A DNA stretch of 19,246 bases from JBBDIK01 sp964640385 (GCA_964640385.1 CAZXFL010000028.1:1-19246), one strand, 5' to 3'; counted from the stretch's first letter, positions 1-7,295 are shown. Numbers and translations are program-made. Notes: generated by a model from the sequence alone, not told the origin.

Positions 1-32
1 CTGGTCTCGGCGAGTTCGGGGAAGTTGAACAT
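1..32 (-). CDS. Possible start of an unidentified gene running off the left edge
   Basis: On the minus strand an ATG at 32-30 opens a frame reading MFNFPELAETR up to the window edge. It lies 85 bases downstream of the helicase stop and in the same direction, so it could be the next gene of the same transcript. Only eleven residues are visible and no family can be named. It could equally be chance. Confidence 0.25.
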   Translation of the reverse strand, partial: MFNFPELAET

Positions 33-117
33 CTCCGCATCCTAGCCCAGCGGCTCCGACCTGGCTTTCCCCGTCCCCACGTTGACACGAAGTAGTCGAG
101 CCCGGATCCGGGCCGGA

Positions 118-2088
118 TCACCCCGCTCGAAGAACCTTCAGGATCTCCTCGCCGTAGCGATCGAGCTTCGACGGGCCCACGCCCTTGACCCGCGAAAGTT
201 CGCGCATGGTCTGCGGACGTTGCTCCGCGATGGCCAGCAACGTGGCGTCGTGGAGGATCGTGTAGGCCGGGAGACTGAGGTTCCGAGCCACACCGAGCCG
301 CCACTCGCGCAGTGACTGAAACATCGGATCGTCGCGGCGAGGGTCGTCTGCCGCGTCGTCGTCCGCCGCCGAGGTCGTGGTCACGGTGGTGACGTTACGG
401 ACCAGATGCTGCGCGGGCGCGGCGATGAACTCGCGCAGGTAGGGCGTGATCTCTCGACCCGTCCAAGAGATGTGCAGGTGCTTGCGAGCGCGGGTGACAC
501 CGACGTAGAGCAGTCGCCGTTCCTCGTCGACGTCGGCCACGGCGCCGCGATGGCGGTACGGCAGCTCGCCGTCGATCATGCGCGGCAGGAACACCACGTC
601 CCACTCCAGCCCCTTGGATCGGTGATAGGTCAACAGATGCACGCCGCGAGCGTGTTGCCCGCCTTGGAAGCGCGCCCGGAGATCCTCCACGAATGCGTCC
701 AGCCGTGCGGGCTCGTGCGCACCGGCGAACTCACGTGCCAAGGCCCGTAACCGTGCGAGGTCGGCCTGGCGAGTCTCCTCTTCTTCGGAGTCGGTTTCGA
801 CGTCGGGGTCGTAGCCGAGCCCGGCCGTCGCTTCATCGATAGCCTCGACCGCATCGGCCCCCGGTTCCCCCCGCCGCAGCGCCGCGAGCACGCCGCGAGC
901 GGCGTCGCGGCGCAGGAAGTCGCCGTCGCGCACCTGGTAGGGGATGCCGGCGGCGGCGAGCGCTTCTTCGAGCGGCTCGGTCCGGGCGTTGATCCGCACC
1001 AGGATGGCGATCTCTTCCTGTGCGGTGCCGGCTGCATGTGCCGCGCGGATCCGGGCGACGATCGCGTCGACCTCCGAGGCGTGCTCTGGGAATCCCGCGA
1101 AGGAGACCGAGTCCCCGTCGGCCACCGAAGGAACCAACTGCTTCTCGATGCCCGAGCGCATCCCGGCCGCCACTCGGTTCGCGACGGTCAGGATCTGCGG
1201 CGTGGAGCGGTAGTTGCGCACCAGCTTGATCATCTGCGCGCCGGGGAACCACTCACCGAACCCGATGAGGTAGCGCGGGGACGCTCCCGTGAACGAGTAG
1301 ATCGTTTGGTAGTCGTCACCGACGACGCACAGGTCGTCGCGGTCGCCGAGCCACCGCAGCAGCAGCTCGTGCTGCAGGAGGTTCACGTCCTGAAACTCGT
1401 CGACGGTAACGGCGGAGATGCGTTCGCGGATCTGCTCGATGGTGGCGGGATAGGTGTCGAACATCCACAGGGCCAGCTCGAGCATGTCCTCGAAGTCCAT
1501 CTGCTTGGTTCGCGCCCTGCGTTCCTCGTATGCCGCGTAGATCTGCGCCGCCATCTCGGGCGGGATCGGGGGCTCGTGCCCGCTGCGCGCGACCGCCTCC
1601 ACGTACCGCTCGGGCCGGATCCGCCGATTCTTCGCCCACTCGATCTCGGTAGCGAACTCGCGCCGAGGGCGGAACTTGTGCGGGGCGGGGAGCCGGTTGA
1701 CCAGGCTGTTCAGGATCGGCCCCTTGGAACCCAGGATCTGCGGCAGTTCGTTACCCGTGGCTTGGCGGTACGCCCGACCGAGCTGCGAGAGCGCCGCGGC
1801 ATGGAAGGTCCGTGCCTGTACCCCGCCGACGCCGAGGTGATCGAGCCGCTCGACCAACTCGCCGGCGGCTTTGTCGGTGAAGGTGACCGCCAGGATCTGG
1901 TTGGCGCGGAAGGTGCCGGTTGCCACCTGATAGGCGATGCGATGCGTGATGGCGGTGGTCTTGCCGGTGCCCGCCCCCGCGAGGATGGCCACCGGACCGC
2001 GCACCGCTTGAGCCGCGGCCCGCTGCTCGGGGTTGAGGCGAGCGAGGATCTGCTCGGGATCGGCGGAGGTGCTCGTGGGCTGGGTCAC
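118..2088 (-). CDS. uvrD2: UvrD2-type superfamily 1 DNA helicase with HRDC domain
   Basis: This 656-residue protein is a 3'-5' DNA helicase of the UvrD/PcrA group, expected to act in the cytoplasm in DNA repair. Visible motifs, in order, are Walker A GAGTGKTT near residue 38, Walker B VDEFQDVN, motif III GDDYQTIYSFTGA, motif IV RNYRST, motif V TYHRSKGLEWDVVFLP and motif VI RRLLYVGVTRARK. The last 80 residues (REWRLGVARNLSLPAYTILHD to the end) form an HRDC domain, the mark that separates actinobacterial UvrD2 from UvrD1. The length fits UvrD2. The start is GTG with no good ribosome binding site, but a TACCCT box lies six bases upstream, so the mRNA may be leaderless. It is probably chromosomal backbone, outside the tRNA-remnant array. 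Codon use and reading frame look intact. Confidence 0.92.
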   Translation of the reverse strand: MTQPTSTSADPEQILARLNPEQRAAAQAVRGPVAILAGAGTGKTTAITHRIAYQVATGTFRANQILAVTFTDKAAGELVERLDHLGVGGVQARTFHAAALSQLGRAYRQATGNELPQILGSKGPILNSLVNRLPAPHKFRPRREFATEIEWAKNRRIRPERYVEAVARSGHEPPIPPEMAAQIYAAYEERRARTKQMDFEDMLELALWMFDTYPATIEQIRERISAVTVDEFQDVNLLQHELLLRWLGDRDDLCVVGDDYQTIYSFTGASPRYLIGFGEWFPGAQMIKLVRNYRSTPQILTVANRVAAGMRSGIEKQLVPSVADGDSVSFAGFPEHASEVDAIVARIRAAHAAGTAQEEIAILVRINARTEPLEEALAAAGIPYQVRDGDFLRRDAARGVLAALRRGEPGADAVEAIDEATAGLGYDPDVETDSEEEETRQADLARLRALAREFAGAHEPARLDAFVEDLRARFQGGQHARGVHLLTYHRSKGLEWDVVFLPRMIDGELPYRHRGAVADVDEERRLLYVGVTRARKHLHISWTGREITPYLREFIAAPAQHLVRNVTTVTTTSAADDDAADDPRRDDPMFQSLREWRLGVARNLSLPAYTILHDATLLAIAEQRPQTMRELSRVKGVGPSKLDRYGEEILKVLRAG

Positions 2089-2094
2089 TCCGGC

Positions 2095-2100
2095 AGGGTA
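2095..2100 (-). promoter_or_regulatory. Probable -10 box of the helicase gene
   Basis: On the minus strand TACCCT is followed by six bases and then the GTG start. A TANNNT box at this distance places transcription start at the start codon, as is common in Actinobacteria. No clear -35 box is seen. Confidence 0.4.
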
Positions 2101-2184
2101 CCGGCCGACGCTGACAGATCCAGTTCCAGCGAGATGCCGTCGTCCTTGCTGCGTCCATTCGCCTCGGAAACGCGAGCCCTCGTT

Positions 2185-2214
2185 GCCCTTTGGCTCAGCG
2201 GATAGAGCATCGGT
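2185..2214 (+). repeat. Isolated 5' half of a tRNA-Arg-like gene
   Basis: These 30 bases line up without gaps with the first 31 bases or so of the intact tRNA at 4159. They contain an acceptor-like GCCCTTT, the D-arm GCTCAGCGGATAGAGC and the 5' anticodon stem TCGGT. Identity ends exactly where the anticodon loop begins; the next bases (ATGATCTTAGC) are not tRNA and no T-arm follows. It is the mirror of the 3' halves seen further right, which start at the anticodon loop, and suggests a tRNA gene split by recombination. Confidence 0.75.
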
Positions 2215-2450
2215 ATGATCTTAGCTACTACCAAGTCCCTGTCGCCTAGCCCCAGGGAAGCCACGCTGAACCCGCACCGATAGCGATCCCCGGGATCCGC
2301 ATCTGCCGTCGGCCTGACACGCATGGTCAGCCCGCGAGTATCGCCCGGCCCCATGAGGACCGACACCCCAGCCACGGCGTTCTCCTCCCCAGGGACGTAC
2401 TAGAGCACATTTCCCACCCTGCCGGCTGAGGATCTCGGCGGGAGACGACC
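2215..2450 (-). other. Gene-poor stretch with a possible protein-fragment frame
   Basis: No complete gene is seen between the tRNA 5' half and the acetyltransferase stop. A minus-strand frame from about 2404 to 2215 opens after a stop with VPGEENAVAGVSV and continues with RVRPTADADPGDRYRCGFSVASLGL. It then runs into the tRNA half, so the open frame beyond that point is meaningless. The protein-like composition suggests the end of a lost gene, but no family is recognisable. Confidence 0.3.
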
Positions 2451-3941
2451 CTAGACTAGGGTCCCGATATCGCCCCTCAATCGCTTCTCAAATGTGATAA
2501 CGCGGAAGTCGCCTTGCGTTGCACGGCCCGACTCGACGTAGCCGTTCCTCGAGTAGAGCCTTATCGCCGCATCCTGCAGCGTCGTCGTATCGAGGCACAG
2601 CACCCGCACGCCACGCTTGACAGCGCTTGCCTCTAGATGGTCGAGGATCGCCTGTCCGTAGCCTCGACCTTGGGAATCAGGATGCACTCGCATGCGCTTG
2701 ATCTCGGCTCGCCCCGCGTCCTGCGGCTTGATCGCTCCCATCGCCACCATCCGGCCCTGGATGAGGCCGACTGCAAACTCGCCGCCTGCGTTGGCGTACG
2801 TTGCGCTGATCGCATCCGCCGAAGCAAGGTCGTTGTCCCAGGGACCGGGCCCTGCATCTACGCCGGTCTGTGTCAGCCCGAGGTGATGAAGCTCGATCAC
2901 CGCCTCGACGTCCCGCGGCTCGAAGGGGCGGATCGTCAACACGCCGCCGGTCTTAGAGGCCAACGAAGTAACTGACCCACTACCCACCGTTGGGATCAGT
3001 TGCTTCTCAAGGATGGAGTGGCCGAAGGTGGGCGTCATTCCGACCCGCTCGTAAAGACGGTTGGCGCCGGTCAGGCTCTCGGCATCGACGCCGGTGGTGA
3101 TGCGGTGATGGCCCCGGCGGTAGAGCTCGCCGAAGGCGTGATGCAGCAATGCCGTCGCGATCCCTCGCTGGCGCCACTCGCGTCGGACGCCGAGATCCGC
3201 CAGATAGCCGCCATCCGGGTTGTCTGGCGTATCGGCCCGGCATATCGCTTCACCAACGACCTGATCGCCGTTACTAGCGAGGAATACGAGTCCCGGATCG
3301 AACCCGTCCTCCTCGGTGAGCTGGTGCAGCCACCCCTCGAAGGAACCCTCGCCTCCTTCCCAGCTGTCCTCGAAGGCGGCCGTCTTGACGTCATAGAGGG
3401 CGCGATCATCAGTTCCCAGAACCATGGTTCGCACGGAGATACCATCGGGCCACACCGGCTCCGATGGCGGCTCGGCGAACATGGCCTCGAGTGCCTGGAA
3501 GAAACGAACCGCCCGGTAGCCGCGCTCTTCGAAGAAGTGCTCGGTCGAATGAGCGCCCAGCCAAACACCGTGGCGGATCACCACGCGCTCTCCTTGCGGC
3601 GCCAGTCGGGAGACTTGTCCCGCTCGTTCCTCCGCCCAGTCGAGCAGGGCGGATCCGATGCCATGTCCGGTCCAGTCGGGATGCACGTAGTTGTCGATGT
3701 AGATCTCGATGAACGGCGCCTCCGGCCACACGGTGCCCGAGCCCACGAGCTCACCGGTAGGCGTGATGATGACCACCCAGTCGGTCACGAGATCGAGGTC
3801 GGGACTGGTCAGCTGCGTGCGCGTTTCCGACTCGTTGGTGAATGGCTGCCCGATCTCGGCCTCACTCAGCGCCTGGCGCACCAACGTGATCTCGGGAACA
3901 TCACCGAGCTCCGCGGCGCGCATCGTGAACCCCTCGTCCAT
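2451..3941 (-). CDS. Triple-domain GNAT N-acetyltransferase
   Basis: The protein of about 496 residues carries three GNAT acetyl-CoA-binding folds in one chain. Each shows the motif A pyrophosphate loop: VHPDWTGHGIGSALL near residue 95, VRREWRQRGIATALL near 235 and VHPDSQGRGYGQAIL near 425. Domains one and two resemble the tandem GNAT layout of mycothiol synthase-like proteins; domain three looks like a stand-alone GNAT joined through a serine- and threonine-rich linker (GSGSVTSLASKTGG). Substrate is unknown; a small-molecule amine or antibiotic is possible. Start choice is uncertain: ATGs lie at 3953, 3941 and 3923. GAGGAG is only three bases before the 3941 ATG, while GAGGGG is well spaced before 3923. 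The gene reads away from the inverted tRNA half at 4029-4058, as cargo does in the + strand units. Confidence 0.85.
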   Translation of the reverse strand: MDEGFTMRAAELGDVPEITLVRQALSEAEIGQPFTNESETRTQLTSPDLDLVTDWVVIITPTGELVGSGTVWPEAPFIEIYIDNYVHPDWTGHGIGSALLDWAEERAGQVSRLAPQGERVVIRHGVWLGAHSTEHFFEERGYRAVRFFQALEAMFAEPPSEPVWPDGISVRTMVLGTDDRALYDVKTAAFEDSWEGGEGSFEGWLHQLTEEDGFDPGLVFLASNGDQVVGEAICRADTPDNPDGGYLADLGVRREWRQRGIATALLHHAFGELYRRGHHRITTGVDAESLTGANRLYERVGMTPTFGHSILEKQLIPTVGSGSVTSLASKTGGVLTIRPFEPRDVEAVIELHHLGLTQTGVDAGPGPWDNDLASADAISATYANAGGEFAVGLIQGRMVAMGAIKPQDAGRAEIKRMRVHPDSQGRGYGQAILDHLEASAVKRGVRVLCLDTTTLQDAAIRLYSRNGYVESGRATQGDFRVITFEKRLRGDIGTLV

Positions 3942-4028
3942 ATGCTCCTCCATGCAAGAGCTTCGTCACGCAGACTCCGCCTCCCGGCGACAAGCCGTCA
4001 ACTGGCGCAAGCCTAGCCGGTGCGTTAT

Positions 4029-4058
4029 CGCCCCCGGATCGAACCCGCAACGGTCTTG
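4029..4058 (-). repeat. Probable inverted, decayed 3' half of tRNA-Arg
   Basis: Read on the minus strand, this segment contains, in order, AAGACCGT, TGCGG, GTTCGATC and CGGGGGC. These are the anticodon 3' stem, variable region, T-loop and acceptor 3' strand of the intact tRNAs, with short deletions in the T-stem. No D-arm or 5' half precedes it on that strand. Orientation is opposite to all other 3' halves. Together with the 5' half at 2185 it brackets the triple-GNAT gene. Confidence 0.55.
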
Positions 4059-4077
4059 TGCCTGGAATCTCCAAGGG

Positions 4078-4115
4078 TCCTTCCAGCCGACATCGGCCGC
4101 CGTGATCTGGAAGGA
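4078..4115. repeat. Inverted repeat with nine-base perfect arms
   Basis: TCCTTCCAG at 4078-4086 is the exact complement of CTGGAAGGA at 4107-4115, with a 20-base loop that holds a smaller CCGACATCGG dyad. There is no T-run after either arm, so a simple terminator is unlikely. It lies between the inverted tRNA half and the intact tRNA and could be a protein-binding site or a folded RNA element. Confidence 0.5.
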
Positions 4116-4158
4116 GAATCAGCCCGCTGCGCTGGGTAAACTCGCGTCAGCAAGGCCA

Positions 4159-4230
4159 GCCCCCGTAGCTCAGTGGATAGAGCATCGGTTTCCTAAACCG
4201 TGTGCGGAAGTTCGATTCTTCCCGGGGGCA
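4159..4230 (+). tRNA. tRNA-Arg (anticodon CCT), intact head of the first array
   Basis: The 72 bases fold as a complete cloverleaf. The acceptor GCCCCCG pairs with CGGGGGC plus discriminator A, the D-arm is GCTC/GAGC, and the T-arm is GGAAG/CTTCC around TTCGATT. The anticodon loop TTCCTAA is closed by four pairs, with a U-U mismatch at the outer position. The anticodon CCT reads the AGG arginine codon. CCA is not encoded. The anticodon arm itself is a dyad, CGGTTT-CCT-AAACCG, the sort of core a tyrosine recombinase can use. Its 3' half from 4188 is repeated through the window. Confidence 0.95.
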
Positions 4231-4231
4231 C

Positions 4232-4237
4232 TAGTCT
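4232..4237 (+). promoter_or_regulatory. Possible -10 box just after the tRNA
   Basis: TAGTCT begins two bases after the tRNA end and seven bases before the ATG of the DUF2071-like gene. That spacing would give a leaderless mRNA, with any -35 contacts inside the tRNA 3' end. Read-through from the tRNA promoter is an alternative. Confidence 0.35.
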
Positions 4238-4244
4238 GGCTCCC

Positions 4245-5000
4245 ATGCTTCCAACGCTCGAAGGGGTCATCGCTCGGCGAACCCTCCTGAATTATTGGAT
4301 CGAACCTGAAGTCGTGCGGGCACTCGTTCCCGACGAACTCGAGCTCGCCACTGTCGATGGTCTCGCCGTTGCCGGGACCTGCCTCATCCGACTCGAGCAC
4401 CTGCGGCCGAAAGGCGTGCCTTCGGCGATCGGAATCTCTTCCGAGAACATGGCCCACCGGATCGCGATCCGCTACCGACCCAACGGCGAAGGCGCACTCC
4501 GCGATGGCGTGTTCATTTGGCGACGCCAAACCGACCGGGGCATGGTGAAGCTTCTCGGCGGCAGACTGTTCCCCGGGGTTCACGGTCGGTCGAAATTCGA
4601 TGTGGAGAAGAAGGACGACGGAATTGACTATCGCGTGACGAGCGAGGATCCCAACGCAAACGTCGCGCTATCCGTGCGCAACATCGATGCCTGGCCAGGG
4701 TCACGCTTGTTTCCCAAGTTCGACGACGTGAAGGCCTTCTTCGAGAAGGGGGACCGTGGGTTCTCTTGCACCCTGAGGGGCGACCAGTTGGAGGGCATGC
4801 AACTGCGAACAACCGTCTGGGATATGGAGCCCCTAGTTGTCGAGAGCGTCGTGTCGGCTTTCTACGACAACCGCGAGCGATTTCCGGAGGGATCCATCGG
4901 CCTCGACGGCGCGGTGTTCATGCGCGGTATTCCTCACGAATGGCATGAACTCGATGACGTACCCGAACTTGCCGGGGCGATCTCGGCACCCGTTTCCTAA
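4245..5000 (+). CDS. DUF2071/acetoacetate decarboxylase-like protein
   Basis: The 251-residue protein begins 14 bases after the intact tRNA. Features such as the early ARRTLLNYWIEPEVVRALVPDELEL segment and the later SVVSAFYDNRERFPEGSIGLDGAVFMRGIPHEW match the general pattern of the DUF2071 (YqjF-like) family, whose fold is related to acetoacetate decarboxylase. The enzymatic role of that family is not settled. No signal peptide or membrane helix is seen, so it should be cytoplasmic. The start ATG has no ribosome binding site and follows a -10-like box. The gene ends inside the next tRNA 3' half: its last codons are GTT TCC TAA, and the stop is part of the former anticodon loop. The natural C-terminus may therefore have been trimmed or replaced on integration. 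Confidence 0.75.
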   Translation: MLPTLEGVIARRTLLNYWIEPEVVRALVPDELELATVDGLAVAGTCLIRLEHLRPKGVPSAIGISSENMAHRIAIRYRPNGEGALRDGVFIWRRQTDRGMVKLLGGRLFPGVHGRSKFDVEKKDDGIDYRVTSEDPNANVALSVRNIDAWPGSRLFPKFDDVKAFFEKGDRGFSCTLRGDQLEGMQLRTTVWDMEPLVVESVVSAFYDNRERFPEGSIGLDGAVFMRGIPHEWHELDDVPELAGAISAPVS

Positions 5001-5035
5001 ACCGTGTGCGGAAGTTCGATTCTTCCCGGGGGCAC
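4992..5035 (+). repeat. tRNA-Arg 3' half, copy 1 (identical to the intact gene)
   Basis: All 44 bases match 4188-4231, from the last anticodon-stem base through the loop, T-arm, acceptor 3' strand, discriminator and following C. The 5' half is absent and replaced by the end of the DUF2071-like gene. This is the boundary expected from integration into the anticodon loop. Exact identity implies recent origin or ongoing conversion. Confidence 0.97.
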
Positions 5036-5248
5036 GATCGCCGTCGCGCGCGTCTCAAGATTGCAGGCGACCAAGCCCAGGGGTGATCGCGAGGGGGAGT
5101 TGACCCGCTCTCGTGGACACGGATTGCCGCCCGAGAAAGGCGATTCCACCCGCCCGGCGCTAGCCTTCCCGGCAACGCGATCGAGTTTGAGATTCGAGAG
5201 GCCAGCCCTGTAAGGTAAGCGCTCGATCCCATCGGAAGGAGACGCCGC

Positions 5249-5575
5249 ATGGAGGCAATGGCAGCACCCATCAAGCCGGGCAAACTTGGAGACTGGGAAG
5301 CGTGGGTCGCAGATCTGAATGGGTCTCGCAAAGCCGAGTTCGATGCGATGAACGAGCGCAATGGCCTGACAACGCACGCCGCGTTCCTTCAAGCAACTCC
5401 CGACGGTGACCATCTAGTAATCGTGGTCTTCGACGGACCCGGAGCGGCGGACTTCATGGGGAAGCTCGCGATGTCCGACGACGAGTTTGAGAAGTGGTTC
5501 CGATCGGGTATCGAAAACGTCCACCCGGTGGACTTTTCAGCGCCTCCGCCACCGGCACCGGAGCGCCGGCTCTAG
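5249..5575 (+). CDS. Small protein, DUF6176-like (tentative)
   Basis: This is the only gene of a unit of about 620 bases between two tRNA 3' halves. The 108 residues start at an ATG with a strong GGAAGGAG seven bases upstream. The pattern IKPGKLGDWEAWVADL, then FLQATPDGDHLVIVVFDG, then DDEFEKWFRSGIENVHPVDFS resembles small ferredoxin-like dimeric alpha/beta proteins such as DUF6176; this is a pattern judgement only. A proline-rich tail (APPPPAPERRL) follows the fold. No signal peptide or membrane helix is seen. The 213 bases between the upstream repeat and this gene hold no other convincing gene and presumably carry its promoter; TAAGGT at 5214-5219 is a candidate -10. Confidence 0.75.
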   Translation: MEAMAAPIKPGKLGDWEAWVADLNGSRKAEFDAMNERNGLTTHAAFLQATPDGDHLVIVVFDGPGAADFMGKLAMSDDEFEKWFRSGIENVHPVDFSAPPPPAPERRL

Positions 5576-5656
5576 AGCAACGCACGTTGGCCGATCTCGT
5601 TACACGGGGATTCACGTCCGTCGGCGCTTCGCGGAATCGCCAACCATCAACCCGTC

Positions 5657-5698
5657 TTCCTAAACCGTGTGCGGAAGTTCGATTCTTCCCGGGGGCAC
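5657..5698 (+). repeat. tRNA-Arg 3' half, copy 2 (identical to the intact gene)
   Basis: The sequence from TTCCTAAACCG through GGGGGCAC is identical to the intact tRNA at 4190-4231. The following TA also matches what follows that tRNA. The left flank ends in ACCCGTC; similar ACCCGT flanks precede copies at 4992 and 18311. It closes the unit of the 108-residue protein and opens the TetR unit. Confidence 0.97.
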
Positions 5699-5857
5699 TA
5701 CCTGTGACCTGCGGAAACACCCTTTTCGGCGACCCTTGGAAGGCATGACCGAAGGACCGGAGCCAGTGTCCGGACGCTATGCAGCAGCCAGACCTCGATG
5801 CGGCGGTGCCGGTCGGCACCTATCCGGACTGGCTCGCTCACGGCGCCGGCCGCGGGT

Positions 5858-6469
5858 TCACTCGAGAAGACTGATTTCGAGCAACCTGACCATGTTCTCG
5901 ACGTAGTCCGAGGCCGACCAGCCCAGCTCCCGGGTGAGCTCGCGCCAGGCCCCCAGCGTGGTCATGGCAAGCATCAGGTCGGTGGCGTCGGCCACCGACC
6001 AACCCGCGCGGAGCGAGCCCTCCCTGCGGAGCCTGCTGATGACGTCGCGCTCGATCACCTCGGCCAGGCCGAGGACCCTGCGCCGCCACTCTTCGCCGAA
6101 AGCCTCGTCCAGGTGTTGCGCCTCTTCCAGCACCCAGCCGATCGAGTCTAGCCGGGAATTCGTCGACCCGAGGAAGCGAACCATCGGGCGGATCGCGGCC
6201 CGGCCGTGGGGAGCAGCGGTCACCTCCGCGTACAGACGCCCGAGATCGAACCGCTCGACCATGTGGGGGAGCAGCGCGAGCAGCAGGCCATCCCGCCCAC
6301 CGAAGTGGAGGTACAGGCCCTGGTGGGAAACGCCCGCGCCACGGGTCACATCGGCGAGGCGCATGGCCGGGCCGAGCTCGGCTGCGAGGCCAAGTGCGAC
6401 GTCGAGGATCCGTTCACGCGTCGCGGGGTCGCCGTAGTGTCTGCCGCCACTTGACATGGCATCAACCAT
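5858..6469 (-). CDS. TetR-family transcriptional regulator
   Basis: The 203-residue protein has an N-terminal helix-turn-helix (TRERILDVALGLAAELGPAMRLADVTRGAGVSHQGLYLHFGGRDGLLLALL, residues about 17-68) of the TetR type, including the GVSxxGLYxHF recognition segment. The rest is a helical ligand-binding and dimer domain. It is divergent from the membrane protein at 6613, so its likely role is to repress that gene and itself in response to a small ligand. An eight-base inverted repeat overlaps the proposed ATG. A second ATG is present at 6457, and SSGGRHYGDPATR could also be the true N-terminus. Its 3' end is 160 bases from the tRNA remnant at 5657-5698. The ligand cannot be predicted. Confidence 0.9.
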   Translation of the reverse strand: MVDAMSSGGRHYGDPATRERILDVALGLAAELGPAMRLADVTRGAGVSHQGLYLHFGGRDGLLLALLPHMVERFDLGRLYAEVTAAPHGRAAIRPMVRFLGSTNSRLDSIGWVLEEAQHLDEAFGEEWRRRVLGLAEVIERDVISRLRREGSLRAGWSVADATDLMLAMTTLGAWRELTRELGWSASDYVENMVRLLEISLLE

Positions 6470-6490
6470 AGCCTATCGTTCGTGGTTGAT
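6461..6490. promoter_or_regulatory. Candidate operator for the TetR regulator
   Basis: ATCAACCA at 6461-6468 and TGGTTGAT at 6483-6490 are perfect complements, giving a 30-base dyad. An overlapping inner dyad is CTATC (6473) with GATAG (6488). The dyad spans the regulator's start codon and lies in the divergent intergenic region, the usual place for TetR autoregulation. Confidence 0.5.
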
Positions 6491-6612
6491 AGCGACTCAA
6501 CCTGTCACGGAAGACGCGTGACTTGCATTCGGCCGGCGAGCCAGAGCCCGCCGGTGATTTCTTCCACTGACAACGAACCGGGGCCACCCTCTGTAGGGAA
6601 GGGAGCGGATAC

Positions 6613-7125
6613 ATGGCTGTTGGCGGAGATCTTGGAGGGATCGCGACGGGCTTCCAGTGGCTGAGTCCGCTCGGGGTAAGCGTCGCGCTCTTCCTGTTGA
6701 TCGGGTTGCTGTGGCTGGTGATCGGCATCTTGACACCGTTCCTGCTCAACCAGGACGGTGGACTGATCGTCACCCAGCGAACCGACACCGCCTACTTCGG
6801 CGGGTCGCCGGAGGATCTCCTCGCGGCCGATCCCGCGCTCGGCAAGCTCCGGACGGTTCTCCTCACCATGCTCAGCGGCTCCTTCATCTCGCTGGGAGTC
6901 ACGTTCCTAGCTCTGGCGTGGTTCGGGCTCCGGGAAGGACGGCCTTGGGCGCTCGTGACCCTCGCCGTTGCGGGAATCGCTGCGGTGGTGCTCTGGGCGG
7001 TGAGCCTGGCCCCCTACTATCGGGCGGGCGTCCGGTTCACCCTCGGGGATGTCCCGCCGTTCATCTGGGTCCCGGCGTTCTTCGTCCCCGCGGCGACGAT
7101 CCTCGCGTGGGTCGGCTTGCGCTGA
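6613..7125 (+). CDS. Four-helix membrane protein of unknown function
   Basis: The 170-residue protein has four hydrophobic segments: about residues 23-46 (VALFLLIGLLWLVIGILTPFLL), 82-106, 112-136 and 150-169. A polar loop between helices one and two contains DGGLIVTQRTDTAYFGGSPEDLLAADPALGKL. The ATG follows a purine-rich AGGGAAGGGAGCGG. It is transcribed away from the TetR gene and is the probable target of that regulator, a pair layout often seen for small efflux or stress membrane proteins, though no transporter motif is visible. The gene is complete and ends 99 bases before the second tRNA. Confidence 0.75.
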   Translation: MAVGGDLGGIATGFQWLSPLGVSVALFLLIGLLWLVIGILTPFLLNQDGGLIVTQRTDTAYFGGSPEDLLAADPALGKLRTVLLTMLSGSFISLGVTFLALAWFGLREGRPWALVTLAVAGIAAVVLWAVSLAPYYRAGVRFTLGDVPPFIWVPAFFVPAATILAWVGLR

Positions 7126-7224
7126 ACGACCCACGGAACGAGCCCTCCGGCTGCAGGGTGGTCGATCGGTAACCCTCCGCAAAACGTGCCGCATAAAGCA
7201 GGAATCGTCGTCGCCGGGCCCTCC

Positions 7225-7295
7225 GCCCTCGTAGCTCAGTGGATAGAGCAGCGGTTTCCTAGACCGTGTGCGGAAGTTCGATCCTTCCCGGGGCA
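7225..7295 (+). tRNA. Second tRNA-Arg (CCT), acceptor stem damaged
   Basis: This copy has both halves: D-arm GCTCAGTGGATAGAGC, anticodon stem GCGGT/ACCGT with loop TTCCTAG (anticodon CCT) and T-arm GGAAG-TTCGATC-CTTCC. It is one base shorter than the tRNA at 4159. The 3' acceptor strand CGGGGC can pair with the 5' strand GCCCTCG only if U5 is bulged or a pair is lost. It may be a weak or dead tRNA, or a hybrid of an old 5' half and a decayed 3' half. It heads the second array, whose 3' halves share its C at the last T-loop position. Confidence 0.75.

Noticed and set aside
1036..2205. Long + strand open frame of 389 codons
   Set aside because: It is antisense to the UvrD2 gene, whose motifs are unambiguous; high GC content keeps opposite frames open.
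4170..5819. Minus-strand frames reading PGKNRTSAHGLG and similar peptides
   Set aside because: These frames cross the tRNA remnants (also seen at 7266-7295, 10930-10972 and 14958-15001 as SNFRTR). They are antisense translations of tRNA sequence and overlap real genes, a known source of false protein annotations.
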